Shown: positions 44,768 through 52,953 of the stretch, one piece after another
How positions within the stretch are numbered: the stretch's first letter is position 1
Layout: every line of letters starts with the position of its first letter
Source of the DNA: CAYUZU01 sp964448675
GTDB lineage: Bacteria; Planctomycetota; Phycisphaerae; UBA1845; Fen-1342
Reading direction: 5' to 3'
Assembly: GCA_964448675.1 (NCBI GenBank)
Contig: CAYUZU010000010.1
Span: 62,001 to 126,000 of the forward strand
DNA: 64,000 nucleotides
Made by a program: the position numbers and the translations under genes
Notes under the pieces: generated by a model
What the model was told of the DNA's origin: nothing
Seen by the model: only the letters and a program-made list of their open reading frames with translations
Databases searched by the model: none

Positions 44768-44830
44768 GCGCGCCTGGCACCGGCTCTCGCGCGCTTGGCA
44801 CCGCCTGCCGCGCGCCTGGCAGCGTCTTCA
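44768..44830. repeat. Three tandem copies of a 21-bp repeat
   Basis: GCGCGCCTGGCACCGGCTCTC is repeated at 44768, 44789 and 44810 with a few changes; a partial fourth copy follows. It lies in the otherwise empty 280 bases between the two-helix protein and the Glu-rich lipoprotein. Its 7-codon period gives open frames on both strands, which I regard as artefacts of the repeat. Confidence 0.65.
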
Positions 44831-44862
44831 GCACGCCGCCGGGCGGGGCCGCGGTCGACGAG

Positions 44863-45078
44863 TTACGATCCCTCGCCCGCCTCCTCGATCGCTTCGCCCG
44901 TTTCCTCGGCGGCCTCTTCGATATTCTCGCCGGCCTCCTCGGCCGCCTCTTCGATGTTCTCGCCGGTCTGTTCGATCGCGCCCTCATCCGAATCGCAATC
45001 CATCTCGCAGGCGCCCATCGACAGCGGCAGCAGGAAGAACAGCAGCATCAGCCGGCGTATCCACGTCCATTTCGGCAT
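44863..45078 (-). CDS. Small Glu-rich lipoprotein with internal repeats
   Basis: This protein of about 71 residues begins MPKWTWIRRLMLLFFLLPLSMGAC, a signal with a probable lipobox (MGAC). The mature part is almost wholly acidic and helical: the unit GENIEEAAEEA/T is repeated three times with an 11-residue period, suggesting a coiled amphipathic helix. The DNA shows the matching 33-bp repeats. The start at 45078 has GGAGG at 8 bases; the GTG five codons up has none. Function is unknown; small lipoproteins of this type are often envelope-stress related. Confidence 0.7.
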   Translation of the reverse strand: MPKWTWIRRLMLLFFLLPLSMGACEMDCDSDEGAIEQTGENIEEAAEEAGENIEEAAEETGEAIEEAGEGS

Positions 45079-45140
45079 CCCGTATTCCTCCACGGTTGTT
45101 GCATCATGGAATCTCGCCCGTCATGTGCCGGGCGCAACAC

Positions 45141-45338
45141 TCAACACGTCTGGCAGAATTCGTCGATTTGCCGCTCGGCTTCCTCCTTGCTCACGCCGTA
45201 GCGCTCCTGGATCGCGCCGGCGAGCTGTTCAGCGCGGCCCCGCACCTGTTCCACGTCGTCGTCGCTGAGCTGGCCCCAGCGTTCGCGGGCCTTGCCCTTG
45301 AGTTGTTCCCAACGTCCCTCGAGCTCTTCGCGGTTCAT
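45141..45338 (-). CDS. CsbD-family stress-response protein
   Basis: This 65-residue protein has the CsbD/YjbJ layout: MNREELEGRWEQLKGKARERWG then a second basic-acidic amphipathic part, ending in ERYGVSKEEAERQIDEF. CsbD-like genes respond to general stress in many bacteria, but their molecular role is not known. GGAAGGAG precedes the ATG. It is divergent from the DUF1328 gene. Confidence 0.85.
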   Translation of the reverse strand: MNREELEGRWEQLKGKARERWGQLSDDDVEQVRGRAEQLAGAIQERYGVSKEEAERQIDEFCQTC

Positions 45339-45631
45339 CTCGACTCCTTCCGGTTTTCAGTTGCGGCAGATCGCGTGTGGCGGCACCACCGCCGCCGGCA
45401 CGCCCACATCGTCAGCGGTCATGACGATCGTCACCGGAACTTGCGATGGGCTGAACCCCGGCTGAATTCTCCGTCACCCCGGCGGCAACATGTCGCGGCG
45501 ATAAGGTCGCTATCAGCTTTTTCAGGCGGCATTCACCACATTCTCAGGTCCGGCGCCGAACTTCTCTGCTTGTGACGGGGCCTTGGGGCCCCAACGCCCA
45601 GCAAATGGACCTGCATCAAAAGGAGATGACC
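45339..45631. other. Divergent region between csbD-like and DUF1328 genes
   Basis: These 293 bases hold the promoters of two stress-type genes. A GGAACTT element (45436-45442) followed after 16-17 bases by GGCTGA faces the DUF1328 gene and resembles an extracytoplasmic-function sigma promoter. A palindromic GGGGCCTTGGGGCCCC-like stretch lies near 45580-45593. Nothing protein-coding was seen. Confidence 0.4.
45436..45466 (+). promoter_or_regulatory. Possible ECF-sigma-type promoter
   Basis: GGAACTT matches the -35 of sigma-E-like promoters, and CGGCTGAAT follows after 16 bases at the -10 position, against the usual TCTGA/GTCTA. The match is partial. It would transcribe the DUF1328 protein and the DUF11 lipoprotein. 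Confidence 0.3.
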
Positions 45632-45814
45632 ATGCTTTACTGGGCACTCGTATTCTTCGTTATCGCGATCATTGCGGCGATCTTCGGTTTTGGCGGGATT
45701 GCCGCCGGCGCCGCCACGATCGCGCAGATTCTCTTCTTCCTGTTTGTCGTGCTGTTCGCAATCGCCCTGATCACGGGGCTGGTGCGCGGGCGCGGTGCGA
45801 GCACACGTGTATGA
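45632..45814 (+). CDS. DUF1328 small membrane protein
   Basis: This 60-residue protein is two hydrophobic helices (MLYWALVFFVIAIIAAIFGF and IAQILFFLFVVLFAIALITG) joined by GGIAAGAAT, matching the DUF1328/YtjA family of tiny inner-membrane proteins. GGAG is 6 bases before the ATG; the in-frame ATG two codons earlier lies within the Shine-Dalgarno region. Its stop overlaps an ATG in another frame at 45811, but the main downstream start is at 45898. Confidence 0.9.
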   Translation: MLYWALVFFVIAIIAAIFGFGGIAAGAATIAQILFFLFVVLFAIALITGLVRGRGASTRV

Positions 45815-45844
45815 CGGACAGGGAGGACGACATGCAGCGCCACC

Positions 45845-45871
45845 ATACCCGCGGCGCTGCTCAACAGACAC
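45845..45871. repeat. Diverged single copy of the 27-bp repeat
   Basis: ATACCCGCGGCGCTGCTCAA and seven further bases share the blocks CCCGCGGCG and CTGCTCAA with copy 1 of the array at 44221. It is the same length and lies just before the lipoprotein start. Confidence 0.4.
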
Positions 45872-45897
45872 AGCCTGCAATGAAGGGAGATGCCAGC

Positions 45898-47547
45898 ATG
45901 CACAGAATGAGACATTCCATCAAGATCGGCTTGTGCCTCATGGCCTTGCCACTGGTGGCCGGATGTGGCGCGATGATGGGGACGCTGCCGCCGCAGCGTT
46001 TCGCCACACTGCCGCCGGATCACACGGCGGCGACGGTCTACTACCCCAAGGGTGACGTGACCGAGAGCGTACTGATGATGCGCACCAGCGGGCCGAAGAC
46101 GGTCCGCGCCGGACAGCAGTTCGAGTACAAGATCGAGCTGTACAATCCAACCGACCGAACCATCGTCAAGAACATCCTCGTGTCCGACAACGTCTCGCCG
46201 GAGTTCGAGCTGGCCAGCTCGACGCCAACCTGGTCGGACCTGAACCGGCTCGAGCCCAAGGCCACGCTCGTGTCGGACCTGCGCGAGCGGGGCGAAGACC
46301 TCGACGATGCCCGCAAATCGGCGCCGTCGATCGTCAAGGGCCGCTACGTGGCATGCGAAGCGCCGCACGAGGCCGACCGCGTGCAGTGGTTCATCGAGGA
46401 ACTGTACCCGGAGAAGCTCGTGACGATTCGCGTGCGCGGCAAGGCGCGCAGCGAGGGCCACTGGCGCAGCTGCGCGACGGCCTCGTACGACCTGGGGGCC
46501 TGCATGGCCGCCAAGATCGTCGCGCCCGAACTGAAGCTGAATGCCCGGCTCGATCGCGAGTTCATCCTCTGTGAGAACGACCAGGCCGACCTGACTCTGC
46601 GCGTCAGCAACGCCGGGTCCGGCAAGACGGAGGACGTGACGGTCAAGGCGCACCTGCCGGATGGCCTTACGTACGATGGCAGCAACATGATCCGCGAGCA
46701 TGTCGGCAAGCTGCCGGCGGGCGAGACCCGCACGATCAGGAAGTCGTTGCACGTGCACGCACCCGGAACATACGTCGTTCGGGCCTCGGCCAGCAGCCGC
46801 AGCGGCCTGACGACGGATGCCGGTGCGTTGACGTTGACGGCGCGCGAAGCATCGCTCGAGATCGAGACCAGCGGACCGAATGAGGAGTACGTCGGCCTGC
46901 CGGTCGAGTACGAGATCCGCGTCAGCAACCACGGCGACGCCGCGGCACGGGACGTGGTCATCGAGAGCGAGGTGCCCAGCGGTGCGAGCTTCGTCGATGC
47001 CACGAACAACGGCCAGTTGCAGGGCGACACGGTCCGCTGGGAGCTTGCGGAGCTGCCGCCGGGACAGTACGTCCCGCTCAGCGTGCGCTACGAGGGCACC
47101 GACAAGGGCTATATCCGCACTGTCGCCAGTGCCCGTGCGCGATGCGCGGCGGACGTGACCGCGATTGCGCGCACGCAACTCGAGGGCGTGGCGTCCATGG
47201 TGGTCGAGGTGGTCGACACCGAGGACCCGATCCGTGTCGGCAACGAAGAGGTCTACGAGATCCGCGTCCATAACCAGGGCTCGGCGCCCGAGACCAACGT
47301 TCTGGTCACCTGTGAACTGCCGGACGGCCAGGAATTCGTCGCCGCCCGGGGCACGACCGACGTGCGGTCGAGCTCCACGACGATCGTCTTCGAGCCGGTC
47401 AAGAATCTGACGGCGGACGAGACGGCCATCTGGAAGGTTCACGTGCGCGGCACGCGCACCGGGGACATGCGTTTCCGCGTGATGGTCGAGAGCGACCAGC
47501 ATGGCCGCCCGGTCCGTGAAACGGAGGCCACGCGCGTCTTCCAGTAA
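45898..47547 (+). CDS. Large DUF11-repeat lipoprotein, surface or periplasmic
   Basis: This protein of about 549 residues has a signal peptide ending in a lipobox (PLVAGC). The mature part holds at least three DUF11 domains (about residues 45-170, 215-325 and 330-435, with a fourth about 440-540), each a conserved-repeat beta-sandwich: the pattern VxYEIRVSNHGDAAARDV and ETNVLVTCELPDGQEF is typical. DUF11 proteins are often found in cell-surface or outer-membrane positions of Planctomycetes. The start at 45898 has AAGGGAG before it. A longer frame from 45811 or 45832 lacks a signal peptide at its N-terminus and includes a repeat copy, so I do not use it. Confidence 0.8.
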   Translation: MHRMRHSIKIGLCLMALPLVAGCGAMMGTLPPQRFATLPPDHTAATVYYPKGDVTESVLMMRTSGPKTVRAGQQFEYKIELYNPTDRTIVKNILVSDNVSPEFELASSTPTWSDLNRLEPKATLVSDLRERGEDLDDARKSAPSIVKGRYVACEAPHEADRVQWFIEELYPEKLVTIRVRGKARSEGHWRSCATASYDLGACMAAKIVAPELKLNARLDREFILCENDQADLTLRVSNAGSGKTEDVTVKAHLPDGLTYDGSNMIREHVGKLPAGETRTIRKSLHVHAPGTYVVRASASSRSGLTTDAGALTLTAREASLEIETSGPNEEYVGLPVEYEIRVSNHGDAAARDVVIESEVPSGASFVDATNNGQLQGDTVRWELAELPPGQYVPLSVRYEGTDKGYIRTVASARARCAADVTAIARTQLEGVASMVVEVVDTEDPIRVGNEEVYEIRVHNQGSAPETNVLVTCELPDGQEFVAARGTTDVRSSSTTIVFEPVKNLTADETAIWKVHVRGTRTGDMRFRVMVESDQHGRPVRETEATRVFQ

Positions 47548-47672
47548 GACCCGCGATCGGCCCGGGTGTGTTGTGAACCTGCGGCCCTTGAGGCGGGCGG
47601 AGCGGCCGGCGGCCGACCTGTGGGTCTGCGGCGGGTCGCTTCGCCCTTCGTTTGCGCCCCCGGGGCCAGCAG

Positions 47673-47696
47673 CCGACGCCGCAGTCGGTCGTCTTT
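47673..47696 (+). terminator. Small hairpin after the DUF11 gene
   Basis: CCGAC-GCCGCA-GTCGG is followed by TCGTCTTT. The stem is short, and it lies 126 bases past the stop. Confidence 0.35.
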
Positions 47697-47711
47697 GGAC
47701 GTGGCCCCATG

Positions 47712-47765
47712 CAAAAACAGGCGAGCGTGAGCGCCGAGCATCATGCTCGAGCCCACGCTTCGCCT
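47712..47765 (-). terminator. Strong Rho-independent terminator of the thioredoxin gene
   Basis: A 47-base inverted repeat (47719-47765) with outer arms AGGCGA and its complement, an inner GCGTG pair and a GAGCAT-CATGCTC centre is followed on the minus strand by TGTTTTTGC. It lies about 90 bases after the end of the broken thioredoxin gene, suggesting that gene is or was transcribed. Confidence 0.8.
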
Positions 47766-47853
47766 GCGTCACGGGAGGGAGGAGACAGAATCAGGGGCGG
47801 ATGTCACTCCGCTATAGGCACACCTCAGAAGGAGATTCGTTCTTCCGTACGTC

Positions 47854-48408
47854 TTATTTCAGGTGCTGTTCGATTGTCTCGAGCAGCTTCTCGCCACGTA
47901 ATTCGCTACCCATGGCCAACACGCGGCCGGTCGTTCCGTCAAGCAGCAGCGCCGTCGGCAAGGCCGTCACGCCGTATTGCGTGGCAATCTCTGCGGCGCC
48001 CTCGTACACCTGGGGCCAGTTCACGCTCTCGCGCTCCACATACGATGCCACGGTGGCCGCCGGCACGTTGCGCGGAGCATCCAGTGATACGCCCACGATG
48101 GCCAGGCCGTTCGTGCCGTGCTTCTCGGCCGCTTCGCGCAGCTTCGGCAACTCGGCTACGCAAGGGCCGCACCACGTTGCCCAGAAGTCCAGCAGCACGA
48201 GCTTGCCACGATAATCACCCGGGACGGCGATCTGCTTGTCCTGCAGGGTGGTGGCTGTGAACGCCGGCGCCGTATCGCCGACTGCGATCGCGCGACCCGA
48301 ACCGGGCCGCTGTGTCGGAACCCCTCAGCGAGAGGCCCCGGTCATCTGCAGGTAAGCAAACGCGCCAACGGCCATCACGACGACGGCGGCGAACTGCCAG
48401 TTCTTCAT
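47854..48408 (-). pseudogene. TlpA-like membrane-anchored thioredoxin gene with an in-frame TGA
   Basis: The frame runs from ATG 48408 to the stop at 47854, but TGA at 48325-48327 interrupts it at codon 28. The first 27 codons encode a membrane anchor (KNWQFAAVVVMAVGAFAYLQ). After the TGA the same frame continues with AVGDTAPAF (the usual TlpA/AhpC-TSA entrance), LLDFWATWCGPC with the redox CxxC, and a normal C-terminal end. AGGAG lies 6 bases before the ATG. Between the TGA and the domain there is no acceptable start; a GTG at 48198 lies inside the core beta-strand just before WCGPC and would lose the fold. The likely product was a periplasmic disulfide reductase. Nonsense mutation, recoding or a base error could all explain it; other genes here use TGA as normal stop. 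Confidence 0.75.
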
Positions 48409-48643
48409 AGTCGGCTCCTGGTTGCCTCTACGTCACAAGCCGGCGTTCCATCACGCCGCCCTCATCCCAGACAACCGCGGAAGGTCGGTTTTTGTTCCCC
48501 TCGGGAGCCGATTTCCGCTGCCGCCGCAATCACGCTCAACCCTATTCACTTTTCACCCTCTTATACGCCCGGGTTGGCCCGCGGTGCGGCCTGAGAGGTT
48601 AGAATCTGCAAGGACTTATGGAGCCGATGGGAGAAGTACTGGA

Positions 48644-49786
48644 ATGATTAGGCAGTTATCAAAAGAGGCCCGCGACCCGGCCCTGGGGCCCATTCGAGAG
48701 AAGCTCGCCGCCGCCGAGCGCCTGTCGCTCGCGGACGGGCTGGCCCTCTACCGCACGCCGGACATCTTCACTCTCGGCGAGCTGGCCGAGCAGGCACGCG
48801 TGCGGCGGCACGGTCGCCAGGCGTTCTACAATATCAACCGTCACATCAACTACACCAATCTCTGTGTGCTGCGGTGCAAGTTCTGTGCGTTTTATCGCCC
48901 CTTCGAGGTGCGCGGCGAACAGGCGCGCGACGCGTATGTCTATTCCGTCGACGAGATCGCGGCCATGGCGGCGGCCGCTGCCGCGCGCGGCGCGACCGAG
49001 GTCCACATCGTGGGCGGGCTGCATCCGACGCTTCCGTTCTCCTACTACACCGACATGTGCCGCACGATCAAAGACCGCTGCCCCGCACTACACATCAAGG
49101 CCTTCACTGCGGTCGAAATCGTCCACTTCGCCCGCATCGCCCGGCCGCGAATGAGCGTGCCGGAGGTGCTTGCCGCTCTGAAGGATGCCGGCCTCGACAG
49201 TCTCCCCGGCGGCGGGGCGGAGATCTTCGACGAGCGCGTGCATGACGAGACGTTCAAGAACAAGCTCGGCGAGCAGGATTGGTTTGACGTGCATCATGCC
49301 GCCCACAAGCTCGGCCTGCCGACCAACGCCACGATGCTCTATGGGCATGTCGAGACGGTCGAGGAGCGCGTCGCCCATATGATCAAGCTGCGCGCGCACC
49401 AGGACCAGGCGCTGGCCGAGTGCCCCGCCGCGTTCCAGTGCTTCGTGCCGCTGGCGTTCATCCCCGAGGGCAGCGCGCTGGCGCACCTGCCCGGTCCCAC
49501 CGGCCTCGACGACTTGCGCACGCTGGCGGTCGCCCGGCTGATGCTCGACAACATTCCACATATCAAGGCGTTCTGGATCATGCTGTCGCCGCAGCTCTCG
49601 CAGGTCGCGCTCGGCTGGGGTGTGGACGATTTCGACGGCACCGTGGTGTGGTACGATATCACCAAGCGGGAATCCTCCGGCACCACCCGCCAGGAGCTCA
49701 CCGTCGACCAGATCCGCAACCTCATCCGCGAGGCCGGCTTCGACCCGGTCGAACGTGATACGCTCTACCGCCTGGTGCAACGCTGA
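48644..49786 (+). CDS. mqnE: Aminofutalosine synthase MqnE (radical SAM)
   Basis: MqnE is a radical SAM enzyme of the futalosine route to menaquinone. It joins the 3-enolpyruvyl-benzoate moiety to an adenosyl radical and forms aminofutalosine. The 380-residue protein binds its 4Fe-4S cluster with CVLRCKFC (CxxxCxxC), preceded by HINYTNL and followed by EVHIVGGLHPTLPFSYY, IKAFTAVEI and DSLPGGGAEIF, which are diagnostic for MqnE/CofH proteins. Together with the UbiA and UbiX homologues it supports futalosine-type menaquinone synthesis. The ATG 48644 is preceded by GGGAG. The reading frame is open upstream to 48422, but that extension is low-complexity and not family-like. Confidence 0.92.
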   Translation: MIRQLSKEARDPALGPIREKLAAAERLSLADGLALYRTPDIFTLGELAEQARVRRHGRQAFYNINRHINYTNLCVLRCKFCAFYRPFEVRGEQARDAYVYSVDEIAAMAAAAAARGATEVHIVGGLHPTLPFSYYTDMCRTIKDRCPALHIKAFTAVEIVHFARIARPRMSVPEVLAALKDAGLDSLPGGGAEIFDERVHDETFKNKLGEQDWFDVHHAAHKLGLPTNATMLYGHVETVEERVAHMIKLRAHQDQALAECPAAFQCFVPLAFIPEGSALAHLPGPTGLDDLRTLAVARLMLDNIPHIKAFWIMLSPQLSQVALGWGVDDFDGTVVWYDITKRESSGTTRQELTVDQIRNLIREAGFDPVERDTLYRLVQR

Positions 49787-49865
49787 CGTCGGCCGGGTAA
49801 AGTACCCGTCGGCGCTGCGCGACCGAGGCCGCGGAGCCACGCTCAAGGCGTCCGCCCAGAGGGTT

Positions 49866-50870
49866 ATGCTGATGGACCTGGATCTGCCCGCCGGCTGTGC
49901 CAGTCGTGCCGCGACAATCGCCGACTTTGCCGCGATTACGGCACTGACCACCGCCTGCAATCGTGACCTGGTCGGGGCGCCGGACTGGTCCCTCGAAGAG
50001 ACGCAGCGATTCTGGACGCTGCCCGGGATCGAGCTTGCTCGCGACACGCGGCTGGTGTTCGCCCCCGGCGGTGAATTGATCGCGACGGAGTTGTTCCACC
50101 CGGTCTCGCCGTTCGTGCAGCTGCGCGTATGGGGCAACGTCCATCCCGACTGGCGCGGCCGGGGGATCGGTGCGGCGCTGGTACGCTGGGTCGAGGCGCA
50201 CACCCGGCAGTGGGTGCCGCGCGCCCCGCACGACGCGCAGGTCGCCGTCATCGGATTCAGTCCGGCGGAGGATGAATGTGCAAAGGCGCTGTATCGCGAA
50301 CACGGCTTCAGCCCGCTGCGGGAATTCGTGCGCTACAGTGTCATCGTCAACGAGGCACCCGGCGAGATCGATTGGCCCGCGGGCATCACGGTGCGCCCGC
50401 TGCGGCTGGACGAGGAAGGCCGGGCCGCCTGCCGCGCCGCGCACGAGGCCTTCCGTGATCATTGGGGGTATGTCGAAAGGGACGAGGAGGAGGGATACGC
50501 CGAATTCCGTCACTGGCTGACCACGCCCCCCGGGCACGACCCGCGCTTCCACTGGCTGGCGCTCGATGGGGACGAGATCGTCGGGCTATGCCTGTGCAAT
50601 CACGCGCACGCCGGCGAGGATGATCGGGCCTATGTTGGTTTGCTGGCGGTTCGGCGGCCATGGCGGCGGCGCGGGATCGCGCGGGCGCTGTTGTGCCATG
50701 CGGCGCAGGCGTTTGCGGACGCTGGCAAGCGCACCATGTCGCTGCATGCCGATGCGACCAGCCTGACCGGCGCCAACCGCGTATACGAGGGGGCGGGGAT
50801 GCGCGTGGACCGGCGTACGGTGGAGTACGAAAAGACGCTGCGACCGGGGCGCACGTTGCGCACCGAGTAG
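49866..50870 (+). CDS. Double GNAT-domain N-acetyltransferase
   Basis: This protein of about 334 residues carries two GNAT acetyl-CoA folds. The first (about residues 10-165) has HPDWRGRGIGAAL and the second (about 175-330) has LAVRRPWRRRGIARAL, both matching the acetyl-CoA pyrophosphate-binding motif RxxGxG/A. Two-domain GNATs of this kind include mycothiol synthase MshD and other amide-forming acetyltransferases, so it could acetylate a small amine, but the substrate is unknown. The start is ATG 49866 or 49872. It follows mqnE by 79 bases. Confidence 0.85.
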   Translation: MLMDLDLPAGCASRAATIADFAAITALTTACNRDLVGAPDWSLEETQRFWTLPGIELARDTRLVFAPGGELIATELFHPVSPFVQLRVWGNVHPDWRGRGIGAALVRWVEAHTRQWVPRAPHDAQVAVIGFSPAEDECAKALYREHGFSPLREFVRYSVIVNEAPGEIDWPAGITVRPLRLDEEGRAACRAAHEAFRDHWGYVERDEEEGYAEFRHWLTTPPGHDPRFHWLALDGDEIVGLCLCNHAHAGEDDRAYVGLLAVRRPWRRRGIARALLCHAAQAFADAGKRTMSLHADATSLTGANRVYEGAGMRVDRRTVEYEKTLRPGRTLRTE

Positions 50871-51077
50871 CAATCCAGTCCCGATTCTTAGCGCGACCCT
50901 AACTCTGCCGAAATCTCCTCCTCGTAATCACTGGTTAGAAACCGCACTTCGTGGAGGAGAAGAGGGCTTCACGCTTAAACCTGGCGTATTGATCAAGCCG
51001 CCCTCACGCGGTGTGAGTGCGTGGTTTCCATTGGATCGGACTGGCTGCCCGCTCTGGGCAGGAGGAAGGAGAAAGAC
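50871..51077. other. Leader region of a PEP-CTERM gene with several hairpins
   Basis: This region contains an inverted repeat TCTCCTCC/GGAGGAGA (50914-50921 and 50953-50960) and a hairpin CTGCCC-GCTCT-GGGCAG (51045-51061) that touches the Shine-Dalgarno GGAGGAAGGAG. In RNA the first pair could mask or mimic a Shine-Dalgarno. No coding sequence was seen. Confidence 0.4.
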
Positions 51078-51716
51078 ATGAACCGCAAGAATCTGACCGT
51101 GCTTGCGCTGGTGGCGTTGTTCCCGGTCGCGGCGTTCGCGTCGCTGCAGGTCACCGAGATCTACACCGGCCTCTCGGGCGAAGATGGCACCGAGGACTGG
51201 ATCGAGGTCACCAACACGGGTGACACCGCTGTCGACACCGGCGACTACTACTACGACGACGAGAGCGCTGATATCAACGATGCCGGCCAGTTGGATTCGT
51301 TCACCCTCCAGCCGGGTGAGTCGGCCGTCTTCCTGGTCGACGACGATGCTGCCTCGATCACCGACTTCACCGCCGTCTGGGGCCGGATCACCGTCGGCCT
51401 GACCAATGGTGGCGGCGGTCTTGGCCAGGATGACGACGCGGTCAACCTGCTCGACGCGCAGGGGACCGTGCTCGAGACCGTCGCGTACCCCGGCGCCCTC
51501 AGCGGCCAGTTCGAGACGATCGAGATCCTGAACGACACGCTCTCGAACTCGGTCCTCGGCCAGAATGGCGCCTACGAGTCGAACCCGTTCTTCAACGACA
51601 ACATTGGCGAGCCGCCGACCTACGAGGTCACCCTGATCGGTTCGCCGGGCGTCATCCCCGAGCCCGCTTCGCTGGCGCTGCTCGGCCTGGCCGCCCTGGC
51701 CATCCGTCGCCGCTAA
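51078..51716 (+). CDS. PEP-CTERM-type exported protein with lamin-tail-like domain
   Basis: This 212-residue protein has a signal peptide (MNRKNLTVLALVALFPVAAFA), then LQVTEIYTGLSGEDGTEDWIEVTNTGD, which is the entrance pattern of the lamin-tail domain (an Ig-like fold common in bacterial secreted proteins), and a C-terminal IPEPASLALLGLAALAIRRR tail. The Shine-Dalgarno GGAGGAAGGAG directly precedes it. It is followed by a strong terminator. Confidence 0.88.
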   Translation: MNRKNLTVLALVALFPVAAFASLQVTEIYTGLSGEDGTEDWIEVTNTGDTAVDTGDYYYDDESADINDAGQLDSFTLQPGESAVFLVDDDAASITDFTAVWGRITVGLTNGGGGLGQDDDAVNLLDAQGTVLETVAYPGALSGQFETIEILNDTLSNSVLGQNGAYESNPFFNDNIGEPPTYEVTLIGSPGVIPEPASLALLGLAALAIRRR

Positions 51717-51804
51717 GGCCGCGCCGCGTGCCACGGCTCTGTGAGCCGTGCGCACGGTTCAATGGGACATTGCTCCGCCTTGTCCCGCCGACGACCGACG
51801 ACCC

Positions 51805-51846
51805 CCGAGAGCCGGGTTGCTCGCAGCCCGGCTCTCGGTCTTTTTG
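51805..51846 (+). terminator. Rho-independent terminator with perfect 12-bp stem
   Basis: CCGAGAGCCGGG pairs with CCCGGCTCTCGG around a 10-base loop, followed by TCTTTTTG. Further small hairpins (CACGGCTC-TGT-GAGCCGTG near 51732 and GGGACA/TGTCCC near 51768) precede it. A sister structure with weaker T-run follows the next gene. Confidence 0.92.
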
Positions 51847-52103
51847 CACGCACGTCGATCGTCTGGGCATCATCAGGCGCCGCCACGCGCTAATCTCGCC
51901 CCCAGTTTCATCCGGAATGACGAGATTCGGTGCTTGACAGATATGGGACTCTTAGGGTACGGTTTGGGTTCGATTAAGGCCGATTGATTGCCGAGCCGGC
52001 CGACAGCGTGTCGGCGGGGCGCGCAATCGCGTCGCGGCGACCTCGGCGGCTGATCACCGCCGGCCTGTGACGCAAGCAAGCACATCACGAGAGGAGGAGA
52101 CGG
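51847..52103. other. Intergenic leader with candidate promoter
   Basis: A consensus -35 TTGACA stands at 51934-51939. The expected -10 zone 17-18 bases later reads GTACGGT, a poor match to TATAAT. The next gene follows after about 140 bases of leader with a Shine-Dalgarno GAGGAGGAG. No ORF is credible. Confidence 0.4.
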
Positions 52104-52826
52104 ATGTTCTCGAACCTGAATTGGCGGCGCCATGCGCTTATCGGCGCTCTCGCAGCCGTCGGTACCCTGGCCACGGTGGCCAACGCCGACGACTGGACCA
52201 TCCACATCACTGTCGACAACCAGTACGACGTCTACTTCGGCGATGGGACGTCGACGGACTTCTTCGCCGGCGGTGACACCGACTGGATGGACACGGAAAC
52301 GTGGTACGCACCGGGCCGCGACCCGACCGACTTCCTGTATGTCGCCACGGCGTCCGACCATTCCGTTGCCCAGGGCTTCTTGGCGGAGTTCCTCAATACG
52401 ACGCAGAACGCGACGATCCGCACCGGCGGCGGGTTGTGGGAGGTCTTTCCCGCTGGCGAGCACCTGAGCGACATCGATTCCAGCTGGCCGAGCCCCTGGC
52501 CGTCGCTGCAGATGCCGACGCAGTCGCAGGTCGACGCGGCCATCGCGTACGCGACCGCGAACAACCTGTGGGTGACGCCGACCACGGTCCCGGGCTATGA
52601 CAACGATTCGGCCCCGCAGCCGTGGGGCACGCGGTCGGGCTTCTTCGGCAACCCGTCGTGGATCTGGTACGACAGCGGGAACCAGGCCGTGGGTTCGCCC
52701 TACCCCGTGCCGTTCGACGGCTTCAACCACAGCGAGTTCCTCGTGTTCCGCGTACCGAACGTGCCGGAGCCGAGTTCGCTGCTGCTGCTGGCACTCGGTG
52801 CCGCGCCGCTGCTCCGCCGGCGTTAG
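52104..52826 (+). CDS. PEP-CTERM-type exported protein, function unknown
   Basis: This 240-residue protein has a signal peptide (residues about 10-28, ending ANA-DD), a Trp- and Asp-rich beta-type mature domain beginning WTIHITVDNQYDVYFGDG, and the C-terminal VPEPSSLLLLALGAAPLLRRR. GAGAGGAGGAGA precedes the ATG, a very strong Shine-Dalgarno. No family is recognised. Confidence 0.87.
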   Translation: MFSNLNWRRHALIGALAAVGTLATVANADDWTIHITVDNQYDVYFGDGTSTDFFAGGDTDWMDTETWYAPGRDPTDFLYVATASDHSVAQGFLAEFLNTTQNATIRTGGGLWEVFPAGEHLSDIDSSWPSPWPSLQMPTQSQVDAAIAYATANNLWVTPTTVPGYDNDSAPQPWGTRSGFFGNPSWIWYDSGNQAVGSPYPVPFDGFNHSEFLVFRVPNVPEPSSLLLLALGAAPLLRRR

Positions 52827-52916
52827 CACCGCGGCCGCTGGCAGGACATCGCTCCGCTTTGTCCTGTGCCTCGCGGCACTTGCTCCGCGTCGTTGCAGCC
52901 GACAACCGACGATTCC

Positions 52917-52953
52917 CCGAGAGCCGGGTTGCTTACCGCCCGGCTCTTGGTCT
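52917..52953 (+). terminator. Weaker sister terminator
   Basis: CCGAGAGCCGGG and CCCGGCTCTTGG form the same stem as the terminator at 51805, with one G-U pair. The tail TCTGTAATG lacks a long T-run. The sequence before it is also alike, showing that the 3' untranslated module was duplicated. The zinc-ribbon gene begins 14 bases further on. Confidence 0.6.

Larger units (their letters stand above)
47548..47853. other. Intergenic region between convergent genes with hairpins
   Basis: The 306 bases separate the DUF11 lipoprotein and the broken thioredoxin gene. They hold a plus-direction hairpin (47673-47688) and a strong minus-direction terminator (47712-47765). No gene is visible. Confidence 0.5.

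Noticed and set aside
45583..45897. N-terminal extension of the DUF11 lipoprotein
   Set aside because: The lipoprotein signal starts at 45898 with its own Shine-Dalgarno; the extension contains a repeat copy and overlaps the DUF1328 gene.
48325..48327. Selenocysteine codon in the thioredoxin gene
   Set aside because: The TGA lies at the anchor junction, not in the CxxC active site, and no hairpin of SECIS type was recognised after it. Normal stops in this window also use TGA.
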